Part shown: positions 8,493-16,645 of the stretch, one piece after another
How positions within the stretch are numbered: position 1 is the stretch's first letter
Layout of the letters: every line of letters begins with the position of its first letter
DNA from: Gallispira sp048359195
GTDB lineage: Bacteria; Bacillota; Clostridia; Lachnospirales; CAG-274
Assembly (NCBI GenBank): GCA_048359195.1
Contig: DBGCRA010000196.1
Coordinates: 1-64,000, forward strand
DNA length: 64,000 nt
Direction of reading: 5' to 3'
Notes under the pieces: model-generated
The model's database searches: none
Told to the model about the DNA's origin: nothing
Seen by the model: only the letters and a program-made list of their open reading frames with translations
Made by a program: the position numbers and the translations under genes

Positions 8493-8969
8493 ATGGAGAA
8501 TGATGTCAGCGAACAAATGATAGAATTTAATAAGATTTATAAAATGATTGATGATACTTATCATAACTATGCTAAAAGCTGTGATTTGTCAAATGCCTCT
8601 TTATGGATATTATATTCCGTATGGGAAAATAATGAAACCTATACACAAAAGGAGCTTTGTGAGGTATGGTCATACAGCAGACAAACTATTAATTCTGCCC
8701 TTAAAAATCTTGAAGGACAAGGATTAATTCAGCTTTTACATGAGCTTGATAATAAGAAAAACAAACAAATTATTTTGACAAAAAGAGGAAAAGGTCTTGC
8801 AGAAAAAGTTATTGTTCCTTTAATGGAGGCAGAAAAAAACTCCTTTGCAAGTTTAAGTAATGAGGAAAGATGTATTTTTTTAAAGCTTATGAAAAAGCAT
8901 GCAGAATTATTTGGAAAAGAAGTGAAAAAAATAATAGATAAGTCATCGGAGGATATATCATCACAATGA
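8493..8969 (+). CDS. MarR-family transcriptional regulator
   Basis: A 158-residue winged-helix protein. Residues 52-110 hold the DNA-binding domain (YTQKELCEVWSYSRQTINSALKNLE as helix-turn-helix, then the wing with DNKKNKQIILTKRGKGLAEKV). The ATG at 8493 is chosen because an AAGGAGG site sits seven bases upstream; the open frame extends further 5' without a ribosome site. It lies upstream of a kinase-like gene and a MATE efflux pump, so it probably controls itself and perhaps the pump, responding to a small toxic ligand. The ligand is unknown. Confidence 0.85.
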   Translation: MENDVSEQMIEFNKIYKMIDDTYHNYAKSCDLSNASLWILYSVWENNETYTQKELCEVWSYSRQTINSALKNLEGQGLIQLLHELDNKKNKQIILTKRGKGLAEKVIVPLMEAEKNSFASLSNEERCIFLKLMKKHAELFGKEVKKIIDKSSEDISSQ

Positions 8970-8995
8970 TATAATCGAATGGAAGATGTCGGGTG

Positions 8996-9033
8996 AGCCC
9001 GGTTATTTATAGTAACCGAGCTTATATTTTTTT
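8996..9033 (+). terminator. Weak hairpin and T-run between marR and kinase gene
   Basis: CGGTTA pairs with TAACCG around a short AT loop, with AGC/GCT extending the base, followed by an AT-rich stretch with seven Ts. It may partly terminate or attenuate transcription into the kinase-MATE pair. Confidence 0.35.
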
Positions 9034-9048
9034 AGAAAGGAATTTATT

Positions 9049-9672
9049 ATGAAAATCATTACAATAAGTCGTGAATTTGGAAGTGGCGGAAGAGAACTTG
9101 GAAAAAGACTTGCAGATATTTTAGGCTATGCTTATTATGACAGAGAAATAATAAGTGCTATTGCAGAAAATAAAAAATTGGATGAGAGTTATGTAGAAAA
9201 AATTCTTGAAAAAGGATTATTAAATAATTATCCTTTAAAATATGGGCGTACTTTTTCAAATACATCAGTTATGCCACAGCATAATATGACAAAAATTCTT
9301 GTTGAACAGCAAAAAATTATTAAGGAAATTGCAGCTAAAGAAAATTGTATTATTGTGGGAAGAAGTTCAAATATTATATTAAAAGAATATGCTCCTTTAA
9401 ATTTATTTGTATATGCCGATATGAAATATAAAGTACATAGATGTCGTAAATATGCAGATGATAAAGAAATATTAAATGAAAAGGAATTAATAAAAAAAAT
9501 AAAACAGGTTGATAAAGCAAGATCAAGACATCAGGAATTGCTTACAGATAAGAAATGGGGAAATAAAGAAGGTTATGATTTGTGTATAAATACAACAAAC
9601 TTGGAAATAAAAGAACTTGCACTTGTGATTGCTGAATATGCAAAATACAGACTTGGAGGTAATTATAAATGA
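9049..9672 (+). CDS. Cytidylate kinase-like family protein
   Basis: A 207-residue P-loop protein beginning ITISREFGSGGRELGKRLA, where GSGGRELG replaces the classical Walker A lysine, as is usual in this family. Later motifs include YYDREIISAIAE and IIVGRSSNIIL. It resembles cytidylate kinase but lacks the full NMP-binding domain; such proteins are common in Clostridia with unproven substrates. Its stop overlaps the start of the MATE gene by four bases (ATGA), so the two are translationally coupled. This implies a shared role, which the sequence does not reveal. Confidence 0.8.
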   Translation: MKIITISREFGSGGRELGKRLADILGYAYYDREIISAIAENKKLDESYVEKILEKGLLNNYPLKYGRTFSNTSVMPQHNMTKILVEQQKIIKEIAAKENCIIVGRSSNIILKEYAPLNLFVYADMKYKVHRCRKYADDKEILNEKELIKKIKQVDKARSRHQELLTDKKWGNKEGYDLCINTTNLEIKELALVIAEYAKYRLGGNYK

Positions 9673-11000
9673 GAATAAAGCTATCGGAACATTTTTCATA
9701 TAAAAAATTATTGAAATTTGTACTTCCATCAATTATTATGATGATATTTACATCAATATACGGTGTTGTAGATGGGGTATTTGTTTCTAATTTTGTTGGA
9801 AAAACGGCATTTGCTGCCGTAAATCTTATTATGCCAATAACAATGGGTATTAGTGTTATTGGATTTATGCTTGGTACGGGAGGAAGTGCCATTGTTTCCA
9901 AAACTCTTGGTGAAGGAGATAAAAAGAAAGCAAATCAATATTTTACAATGATAGTAATAGCAACTGTTATAGGTGGTTTAATTCTCACTGTTATAGGTTT
10001 AATATATATTCGTCCTATTGCCATAGCAATAGGAGCTACTGAAAATATGTTAGATAATTGTGTATTGTATGGCAGAATTTTAATTGGAGCCGAAATAGCT
10101 TTTATGCTGCAAAATTTGTTCCAGAGTTTTTTTGTCACTGCAGAAAAGCCTCAAATAGGTCTTGGAATGACTGTTTTGGCAGGATTAACAAATATAATAC
10201 TTGACACACTTTTTATAGCAGTGTTTAAATGGGGCATTGCGGGAGCTGCTTTTGCTACAGCTGCAAGTCAGTTTATAGGTGGTGTTGTTCCTATTTTTTA
10301 TTTTATAAGAAAAAATGACAGTATACTTCAACTTACAAGGACTAATATAAATTTCAAAATATTATTAAAGGCTTGTACAAATGGTTCATCTGAACTTATG
10401 ACGAATATCTCTTTATCTGTAGTAAATATATTGTATAATTTTCAGCTTATGAAAATAGCAGGAGAAGATGGTGTTGCAGCTTATGGTGTAATTATGTATG
10501 TCAATTTTATATTTTTGGCAATATATATTGGGTATTCAATAGGAAGTGCTCCTATTATTGGTTATCATTATGGTGCTGCTAATTACGATGAACTTAAAAA
10601 TTTACTTAAAAAGAGTATAATAATAGTAGGAATGTTTGGATTTATTTTAACATTTTCTGCAATAGCATTGGCTTCACCTTTATCAAAAATTTTTGTAGGC
10701 TATGATGATCAATTGTTTGAAATGACTAAGAATGGTTTTAGGTTATATTCTTTGTCCTTTATTGTAAGTGGATTTAATATTTTTGGATCAGCATTTTTTA
10801 CCGCACTTAATAATGGTGTAATTTCTGCGGCAATTTCTTTTTTAAGGACACTTTTGTTTCAGATAGTTGTTGTGCTTATTCTTCCAATAATATTGGGACT
10901 TAATGGTATATGGCTTGCAGTGGCAGTAGCTGAATTGCTTACGGTTATTATTACGTTAATATTTTTTGTTAAAAATAAAAATAGGTATCACTATGCTTAA
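9669..11000 (+). CDS. MATE-family efflux transporter
   Basis: A 443-residue membrane protein with about twelve hydrophobic spans in two similar halves. Typical MATE features are the N-terminal PSIIMMIFTSIYGVVDGVFV, with the MxxxxxYGxVDG pattern, and GTGGSAIVSKTLGEGDKKKA in the first loop. These pumps export cationic drugs or metabolites using sodium or proton gradients. It overlaps the kinase-like gene by four bases and lies downstream of a MarR regulator, a common drug-efflux arrangement. Substrate unknown. Confidence 0.9.
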   Translation: MRIKLSEHFSYKKLLKFVLPSIIMMIFTSIYGVVDGVFVSNFVGKTAFAAVNLIMPITMGISVIGFMLGTGGSAIVSKTLGEGDKKKANQYFTMIVIATVIGGLILTVIGLIYIRPIAIAIGATENMLDNCVLYGRILIGAEIAFMLQNLFQSFFVTAEKPQIGLGMTVLAGLTNIILDTLFIAVFKWGIAGAAFATAASQFIGGVVPIFYFIRKNDSILQLTRTNINFKILLKACTNGSSELMTNISLSVVNILYNFQLMKIAGEDGVAAYGVIMYVNFIFLAIYIGYSIGSAPIIGYHYGAANYDELKNLLKKSIIIVGMFGFILTFSAIALASPLSKIFVGYDDQLFEMTKNGFRLYSLSFIVSGFNIFGSAFFTALNNGVISAAISFLRTLLFQIVVVLILPIILGLNGIWLAVAVAELLTVIITLIFFVKNKNRYHYA

Positions 11001-11044
11001 ATGCTGTAAAGTTGATATACCGGTTATATTATAAATTAAGGAAA

Positions 11045-11069
11045 TGCAGTGGGAATTGTTCCCACTGCA
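11045..11069. terminator. Hairpin between MATE gene and the convergent small gene
   Basis: A perfect 11-bp stem (TGCAGTGGGAA) with a 3-base loop. It sits between two convergent genes and probably ends both transcripts, though neither side has a strong T-run. Confidence 0.55.
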
Positions 11070-11076
11070 CTTAAAA

Positions 11077-11256
11077 TTAGCACTTAGAATCACAAATATT
11101 AAAGTTATTGCCGCAGCAGCAGAAGAGTAAAATTAAAATGATAATCCATGTGCAGTCATTGCCGCAGCCAAAGAAATTGCCAATGCCGTTATTGCCACAG
11201 CCACAGAAGAATAAAATAATGATAATCCATATAAAATTATTGTTGTTGCAACTCAT
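11077..11256 (-). CDS. Small Cys/Gly/Asn-rich hydrophobic protein
   Basis: A 59-residue protein read from an ATG at 11256 with an ideal GGAGGT ribosome site nine bases upstream. It consists of two similar units, each a WII(I/L)-rich hydrophobic stretch followed by a Cys/Gly/Asn cluster: WIIIILFFCGCGNN near residue 10 and WIIILILLFCCCGNN near residue 37. It has nine cysteines. No family is recognised with certainty. In composition it resembles short YjcZ-like or spore-associated peptides of Firmicutes. It has its own gap on both sides, so it is a separate transcription unit. Confidence 0.65.
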   Translation of the reverse strand: MSCNNNNFIWIIIILFFCGCGNNGIGNFFGCGNDCTWIIILILLFCCCGNNFNICDSKC

Positions 11257-11343
11257 ATTAAGTTACCTCCAAATTTGAATACATTTAATTCTATGCGGAT
11301 TTTCATAAATGTTGCACGTCCCATAAAAATTTTTTTATTTAAT

Positions 11344-11366
11344 AAAAAAAGGCCGCCAAGCAGCCT
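11344..11366 (-). terminator. Terminator of ispE
   Basis: On the minus strand AGGCTGC pairs with GCGGCCT around a 3-base loop, followed by seven Ts. The stem begins at the ispE stop codon. Confidence 0.8.
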
Positions 11367-12237
11367 ATTTGTTTGTATTAAACACAGTGGTTATATAAAT
11401 TTCCTTAATGTGATGCTTTGTTCTTATAAATTTAAGAGCATTAAGGGCTTTATCATAGTTTTCAAAAAAGCCGAAAACAGTAGGTCCGCTGCCGCTCATA
11501 AGTGCTCCCATAGCCCCCTTATCCATCATAGCCCTTTTAATGGTGTCAATAATAGGATAATTTTTGACGGTAACGCTTTCGAGGACATTGCACATATTAT
11601 CACATATACCCTGCAAATCCTTATTTTTGATAAGTTCAATCATTTTTTCATTGTCAGGGTGTTTATCCACATTATTTAGGTCAAAACTGCCAAAAACAGC
11701 AGCAGTTGACACATTAATAGGGGGTTTTGCAATAAGGAGTATACTATCCGGAAATGGAGGAAGTTGTGTAAGTTTTTCACCTATACCCTCTGCAAGTGCA
11801 GTACCTCTTAATATGCAATATGGAACATCAGCCCCCAAGGTTTTGCCAAGCACCATAAGCTCATCGTCGGATGCTTTTATTTTAAGCATATTTCTTATTC
11901 CCACAAGAGTTGCGGCACAGTCACTGCTGCCTCCGGCCATACCGGCAGCAACAGGTATATTTTTATACAAATGTATTTTCAAGCCCTCTTTTATATTATA
12001 TTTTTCTCTCATAAGAGCTGCAGCACGATAAACCAGATTTCTTTCATCACAGGGCAGCCAGCTATAATTTGATGTCATTTCAATAATTCCTGTGTCAGTT
12101 GTGCTAATACTTATATTATCACAGAGATTAACTGTCTGCATTATCATTGAAAGGTCGTGATAACCGTCCTCTCTTTTCCTTAGAACATCAAGTGTAATAT
12201 TTATTTTACCCCTTGCATTCAGCTTAATTTGTTTCAT
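11365..12237 (-). CDS. ispE: 4-diphosphocytidyl-2-C-methyl-D-erythritol kinase
   Basis: A 290-residue GHMP kinase of the non-mevalonate isoprenoid pathway that phosphorylates CDP-methylerythritol. Key motifs are KINITLDVLRKREDGYHDL at the N-terminus, the ATP loop PVAAGMAGGSSDCAATL near residue 92 and the C-terminal GALMSGSGPTVFG. The ATG at 12237 is preferred over the one at 12255 because an AGGTGGG ribosome site lies between them. phnX ends 66 bases upstream on the same strand, so both may share a transcript. Confidence 0.94.
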   Translation of the reverse strand: MKQIKLNARGKINITLDVLRKREDGYHDLSMIMQTVNLCDNISISTTDTGIIEMTSNYSWLPCDERNLVYRAAALMREKYNIKEGLKIHLYKNIPVAAGMAGGSSDCAATLVGIRNMLKIKASDDELMVLGKTLGADVPYCILRGTALAEGIGEKLTQLPPFPDSILLIAKPPINVSTAAVFGSFDLNNVDKHPDNEKMIELIKNKDLQGICDNMCNVLESVTVKNYPIIDTIKRAMMDKGAMGALMSGSGPTVFGFFENYDKALNALKFIRTKHHIKEIYITTVFNTNK

Positions 12238-12303
12238 ACTAATCCCACCTGTCAAATATCCTAATTATAAATTAAGTATACAAGAAGCTGTAATATTAGT
12301 CAA

Positions 12304-13092
12304 TCACCTTTTATTTTCAATTTGTGATACTATGTAAGGAAGTGTTCTAAAGTCATTCATTATATAGTCAGCGCCGGCTTTTTTAAACTTATCGGCAACT
12401 TTTTTTCTTGCTGACTTTTTATATTCTTCACTTAATGCTTCAAATTCAGATTGAGAAAGACCTATTTCAGAGCTTCCGTCAATAACACCTACAGTAACAA
12501 CACCTGCATTATAGCCTTCTTTAATGTCATTTACTGTGTCACCTACTTTAATAACATTGTGAACAGAGCTTACGCCCATTTTTTCCATATTTTTAAATAT
12601 CATATAAGGGTGAGGTCTGCCTTGTCCCTTAACCTGTTCGGCATTAATCCAGCAATCTACGCTAATACCCTTTTTTTCAACAAGTTTTGTCAGGAATTCC
12701 ATTACTTCTGTTGGGTAGCTTGTAGTTGAACCTATTCTTATACCTGATTCTCTTAATTTTATAAGAGTCTGTTTTACATATTCTTTAGGCTGACAGTATT
12801 TTATAAGTTTGTCATATATTTTAGCTTCAAAATGTCTGTTAAGTTCTCTTACATCACCCTCATTAGGCTCCATACCGGTATTTTTAAGCCATAGTTTTGA
12901 AATTCTGTCGCTTTCAAGAATAGCCCTTATATGGTCTACCTTTTCAATACCCATTTTAGTTCTGATTTCCTTAGTGGTAAGATCAATATTAAATTCCTTG
13001 AAAATATCTCTGTAAATCTCTTCTGTAGCCATACAGCCGTAATCAATAATAGTTCCTGACCAGTCTAAAATAACTGCTTCTATTTTTTTCAT
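12304..13092 (-). CDS. phnX: Phosphonoacetaldehyde hydrolase (phosphonatase) or close HAD relative
   Basis: A 262-residue HAD-superfamily enzyme that would split phosphonoacetaldehyde into acetaldehyde and phosphate. PhnX features are the nucleophile motif LDWSGTIIDYGC, the cap-domain MGIEKVDHIRAIL that carries the Schiff-base lysine, GSTTSYPTEVMEF, GRPHPYMIFKNMEKMGV and KVGDTVNDIKEGYNAG. The ATG at 13092 follows a GGAAGTGGAG site; an earlier in-frame TTG is less likely. No phosphonate transporter or transaminase (phnW) lies nearby, so the substrate source is unclear. Confidence 0.85.
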   Translation of the reverse strand: MKKIEAVILDWSGTIIDYGCMATEEIYRDIFKEFNIDLTTKEIRTKMGIEKVDHIRAILESDRISKLWLKNTGMEPNEGDVRELNRHFEAKIYDKLIKYCQPKEYVKQTLIKLRESGIRIGSTTSYPTEVMEFLTKLVEKKGISVDCWINAEQVKGQGRPHPYMIFKNMEKMGVSSVHNVIKVGDTVNDIKEGYNAGVVTVGVIDGSSEIGLSQSEFEALSEEYKKSARKKVADKFKKAGADYIMNDFRTLPYIVSQIENKR

Positions 13093-13225
13093 AAACTCCA
13101 CTTCCTTATACAATTATACTTATTATAATCATAACATAAAAACTATACCAAAATCAACAATTTTTAGTAAATTTATATTAAAATATTTGTATAATGGTTC
13201 AAATATTGCTCTTTTATTAAAAAAC

Positions 13226-13254
13226 TTGCAATTTATTAATATATGTTGTATGAT
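13226..13254 (+). promoter_or_regulatory. Promoter for the ABC transporter operon
   Basis: TTGCAA at 13226-13231, a 17-base spacer and TATGAT at 13249-13254. It lies about 55 bases before the GGGGG ribosome site of the ATPase gene. Confidence 0.6.
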
Positions 13255-13310
13255 TATATATATAATTACAATAGCTTTAAGCAAAACAATTATTTACAGG
13301 GGGATATAAA

Positions 13311-14084
13311 ATGACTCCGGAAGAAAAAAATGTTATGGCAGAAAATGTAAATATTTCAGGCAGAGAAAGAAAAAGCAAATTACCTGTAGTTTTTAAAATG
13401 GTAAATGTGTCTAAAAAATATGGCTCAAAATTAGTTTTAAAAAATTGTACCATTACTCTTAAAAAGGGTGAGGTTATGGCTGTTATAGGTCCTGAAAATA
13501 ATGGTAAATCAACTTTGGCAAAAATTGCATCAGGTCTTGTTTCTCCTACAAAAGGTACTGTTACCGTAAGAGGCGTAAATGCAGGCAGAATAACTAATTC
13601 CATTGTAAGCTATCAGCCGGATATTCCTTTTTTTAAGTATGATTATACTGTGTCAGAAATTTTAAATTTATACAGCGGTTTTTTTAATGATTTCAGCTAT
13701 AAAAAAGCTTATCATCTTTTAAATCATTTTGATATTTCAAGACGTACCCGTTTTGAAAATCTTTCAACAACGGCGTTGTTTATTATTCAGGTAATTCTGA
13801 TTTCAAGCAGAAAGGCAAGTTTGTACATATTTGATGACCCTCTTGTTCACTGTGATCCTAAATACAGAGGTGAAATTATTACCATGATTGATAAATGCAG
13901 AAAAAATGGTGCTGTTTTGCTTTTATCACAGACTGCACAAGGCCTTGATGATATTACAGATAAGGTTGCTTTTATAAGACGCGGTGAGATTGTTAAAGAA
14001 TTTCATGATGCCGATGCTTATGAGGCTGAATTTGGTGACAGTTTGTTAAATGACGTTTACAGGGAGGTTTTTAAGAATGCTTAA
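13311..14084 (+). CDS. ABC transporter ATP-binding protein with degenerate catalytic motifs
   Basis: A 257-residue ABC ATPase of the ABC-2 exporter type. Walker A is intact (GPENNGKST, residues 60-68) and a Q-loop glutamine is at 102. The signature LSGGQ is replaced by LSTTA (151-155), Walker B ends Asp175-Asp176 instead of Asp-Glu, and the H-loop histidine is replaced by Gln207. A charged N-terminal extension of about 27 residues precedes the domain. The downstream permease start lies inside its end. ATP binding looks likely; normal hydrolysis is doubtful. Confidence 0.85.
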   Translation: MTPEEKNVMAENVNISGRERKSKLPVVFKMVNVSKKYGSKLVLKNCTITLKKGEVMAVIGPENNGKSTLAKIASGLVSPTKGTVTVRGVNAGRITNSIVSYQPDIPFFKYDYTVSEILNLYSGFFNDFSYKKAYHLLNHFDISRRTRFENLSTTALFIIQVILISSRKASLYIFDDPLVHCDPKYRGEIITMIDKCRKNGAVLLLSQTAQGLDDITDKVAFIRRGEIVKEFHDADAYEAEFGDSLLNDVYREVFKNA

Positions 14085-14880
14085 TCTTTTGTATTATGAT
14101 ATGAAAGCTACTGTTAAAAGAAGCTGGTATTATATTATAATTGTTGCTTTGGTTGCGTTCCTTGTACGTTTTTTTATGAGTGATGCCTTTAAGTCCTTTT
14201 TTGTGGATTTGAATTTTATTTACGGCTATATTATAAGTGTTGTATCAGCGGGCTTTTTAGGTGCGTTTGGTGTTCTTGTTACTCTTATTATTATTGTTTA
14301 TCAGACCCAGTGGTTTGATGAAAATATACTGTCCTCTCAGAGTCAGCTTACTAATATGCTGCCTGTTGCAAGTTGGCAGATAATTTTAAGTAAAATTATT
14401 ACGGCACTTATTTGGAGTATTATTATTGTTGCTATGACTATAGGTGTTACCTGTATTGTGGTGGTTAATACAGATTACTTTGAAACCTTTGTCAAATTTG
14501 TGGTAGAGGTTGGAGTTGACAATAATATGAATTTAAGTCCGGTAGGTTTTATTTTGTCATTAGGTATTTATATTGTGACAGGTATTACATCATTTATTGC
14601 TCTTTGCTTTTTATCACAAATGATTGGGCAAATATTTGGAAGTTTCAGGAATCTGTTTGTATTTATTTCATTTCTACTTATTTTGGCTTTAAGTATTGGT
14701 GTTTTATGGAATATTGCTCCTTATATAGGAATTGTAATTCCTGAAAGCATTGCAGCTAATGAGCTTGCTGTTTTTTGTGCACAGGCAGCAATTAAGCTTT
14801 CTGTTGTGAATATAATAAATATTGTAGTTTATTGGCTTGTATCATCAATAATATTACAGAAATTTTTAAATGTAGCGTAA
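14077..14880 (+). CDS. ABC-2-type transporter permease
   Basis: A 267-residue membrane protein with about six hydrophobic spans (first at roughly 22-40, then 55-80, 110-135, 165-190, 195-220 and 240-265). There is no clear sequence motif, but it overlaps the ATPase gene by eight bases and has its own AGGGAGG ribosome site, so it is the partner permease. An ATG at 14050 is in frame but lacks a ribosome site. Substrate unknown. A strong terminator follows five bases after the stop. Confidence 0.8.
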   Translation: MLNLLYYDMKATVKRSWYYIIIVALVAFLVRFFMSDAFKSFFVDLNFIYGYIISVVSAGFLGAFGVLVTLIIIVYQTQWFDENILSSQSQLTNMLPVASWQIILSKIITALIWSIIIVAMTIGVTCIVVVNTDYFETFVKFVVEVGVDNNMNLSPVGFILSLGIYIVTGITSFIALCFLSQMIGQIFGSFRNLFVFISFLLILALSIGVLWNIAPYIGIVIPESIAANELAVFCAQAAIKLSVVNIINIVVYWLVSSIILQKFLNVA

Positions 14881-14884
14881 AATA

Positions 14885-14912
14885 ACCCCGACATATGTCG
14901 GGGCATTTTTTT
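14885..14912 (+). terminator. Terminator of the ABC operon
   Basis: CCCCGACA pairs with TGTCGGGG around a 2-base loop, followed by an AT-rich tract with seven Ts. Confidence 0.85.
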
Positions 14913-14930
14913 AAGCCGTTAAAGCTTAAA

Positions 14931-15815
14931 TCATCTACAGCCACAGCCGCAGTTACAATTTCCGCAGCCACAGCCACGTCTTTCATCGTCGTCACAATCA
15001 TTATCATTGTCGGCAGGAATATTGCCGCTTATGCCTGCTAAAAACTCTCTCTTCTGTGGTGGAGCAAATATATCCATTGGGAAATCTAATCCATCAAAGA
15101 AATCGCAGGCATTGATGTTGGAAACTTCTTCACACTTCTTAGGAATGCAGAAGCCCTTTGATTCAACAGAAAGATTAACTATTCTGAAAAGCTTAACAAT
15201 AGTAAATAAGCCTATAGTAACATTTACGTGGTCAGCGTTGTCAGCACCGTCACCACAACAACAGCAATTCTTGAATACAAGCTCTGCTGCAAGGGAAACT
15301 GCCTTTGACTCAACTAATACGAAAGGCTGACCGCTGGTGTCAAAGCTTGAGCCTCCTGTTGAGAAGAGGTCAGTTGAAATTAAAGAATCAGTAGCAATAG
15401 AACCAAATAATGTTACTTTCTTGTTAAATACACTTTGTGCAGGGATTGTGCAAAGTATGCCGCCGTTTACATTTCTGAATACAAGATCATATCTGAAAAC
15501 GTATTTAAGGTCAATATCCCAGTGACCAACCTTAAAAGGACTTGGTTCCTTTGATACAACAACAACTCTTTCTATACGAAAGTTAGATACAGTAACTGCT
15601 GCTGCTGTTTCCGGAGGAGTAATTATTTCGCCCTGTTCAAGGCAAATGTCCTGACAGAAATTGCCACTTTCAGCAGCTCTTGCAGGACCTATAATTCCAC
15701 TTTCAAGACAATCCTGCTGTCTGCAAGCATCATACACTTTAAGGGCAATGATACATTCATCCTTAACCTTGCTGCATCCTGTAACTGCATTTGTGTCAAA
15801 ATCAAAAATTCCCAT
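14931..15815 (-). CDS. Cys-rich protein of unknown function, possibly spore-surface
   Basis: A 294-residue protein with no signal peptide and no recognised enzyme motif. It holds many cysteines: pairs in the N-terminal third (VTGCSKVKDECIIAL, DACRQQDC, CQDICLEQ), a CCCC cluster near residue 184, and a C-terminal tail of Cys-Gly-Asn repeats ending GCGCGNCNCGCGCR after an acidic DNDNDCDDDERR stretch. The middle resembles a beta-rich domain (KVGHWDIDLKYVFRYDLVF). Cys-rich tails like this are frequent in spore coat and exosporium proteins of Clostridia. An AGGAGGT ribosome site precedes the ATG. Confidence 0.75.
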   Translation of the reverse strand: MGIFDFDTNAVTGCSKVKDECIIALKVYDACRQQDCLESGIIGPARAAESGNFCQDICLEQGEIITPPETAAAVTVSNFRIERVVVVSKEPSPFKVGHWDIDLKYVFRYDLVFRNVNGGILCTIPAQSVFNKKVTLFGSIATDSLISTDLFSTGGSSFDTSGQPFVLVESKAVSLAAELVFKNCCCCGDGADNADHVNVTIGLFTIVKLFRIVNLSVESKGFCIPKKCEEVSNINACDFFDGLDFPMDIFAPPQKREFLAGISGNIPADNDNDCDDDERRGCGCGNCNCGCGCR

Positions 15816-15898
15816 TTTGTTACCTCCTGTTTTTTTATTCCCCCTCTAATGTTAAGATATGAAATAGGTTTATTTTTGTGATTGAGTGTGATATAATT

Positions 15899-15939
15899 AA
15901 TTAATGTTTATTTTACCAAAGGTTAAATAAACATTAATT
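15899..15939. repeat. Palindromic element, short form (copy 1)
   Basis: A 19-bp inverted repeat with one mismatch around AAA (arms AATTAATGTTTATTTTACC). It shares ends and loop with copies at 29579, 32418, 36076 and 53817. It lies 20 bases before the lipoprotein gene and just after a TATAAT at 15892-15897. Confidence 0.8.
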
Positions 15940-15959
15940 TAAACTAAAAGGAGAAAACT

Positions 15960-16547
15960 ATGAAAAAACTAATACTGCTTATATTATCATTAACTTTTTT
16001 TATGACAGCCTGTACAAGTGATGAAGCACCTGCAGAGTGTATTTCACAGGCAAATGAATTTGTGGAATATTTCAGGGAAAAAGATTTTGAAAGTATGTAT
16101 GCTATGACAAAATATCAGGATCCTTATCTTGCAGGCACATATGATAAAAATTCGGCAATAGGTCAAAAACTTTTTAATGCCATGAGTGACCATCTTACAT
16201 TTGAAATAACAGGAGGCTCAACAGAAGGAAAAAATGCCTATGTTAAAGCACATGTTACAACTATAGACTTTAAGCAGCTTTTGACAGATGTTGTAGGTCA
16301 ATATACCGAATATTGTAAAGCTAATGGTGACAATATAACATCTGATGAAATGGGTCAGGCTCTTGAGAGTATACTTGATGAGGCTTTAAAAAACCCCACT
16401 CCTTATGAAAAAGATACTTCAATTGATTTTATAAAAGAAAAAGGAAAATGGATAATTGAGGATAATGTTGGTATTTATGACGATTTAGCAGGGGGATATA
16501 TTACATACTGCTTTGGAGTTAATTCTGCAATAGGTGCAAATCAGTAA
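15960..16547 (+). CDS. Putative lipoprotein
   Basis: A 195-residue protein with a lipoprotein signal (MKKLILLILSLTFFMTAC, lipidation Cys18). The mature part begins acidic and looks like an alpha-beta domain of the NTF2-like type often seen in Clostridial lipoproteins (residues 30-95 and a final IDFIKEKGKWIIEDN strand pair). No catalytic motif is seen. It is attached to the outer face of the membrane; its function is unknown. Its gene is preceded by a palindromic repeat and an AAGGAG ribosome site. Confidence 0.75.
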   Translation: MKKLILLILSLTFFMTACTSDEAPAECISQANEFVEYFREKDFESMYAMTKYQDPYLAGTYDKNSAIGQKLFNAMSDHLTFEITGGSTEGKNAYVKAHVTTIDFKQLLTDVVGQYTEYCKANGDNITSDEMGQALESILDEALKNPTPYEKDTSIDFIKEKGKWIIEDNVGIYDDLAGGYITYCFGVNSAIGANQ

Positions 16548-16645
16548 TTTTTAATGAAAAAATCCGTAATAGCATATTGCATTTTTCGACTTTAACATTT
16601 ATAATTATATTAATATGAATTTAAATTACGCAAGGGGGTTGCTTA

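Noticed and set aside
11275..12031. Plus-strand open frames of 134 and 155 codons
   Set aside because: They are antisense shadows of ispE, with no ribosome sites and no protein-like motifs.
12451..12729. Plus-strand open frame opposite phnX
   Set aside because: It is the reverse of a well-supported HAD gene and shows no independent coding sign.
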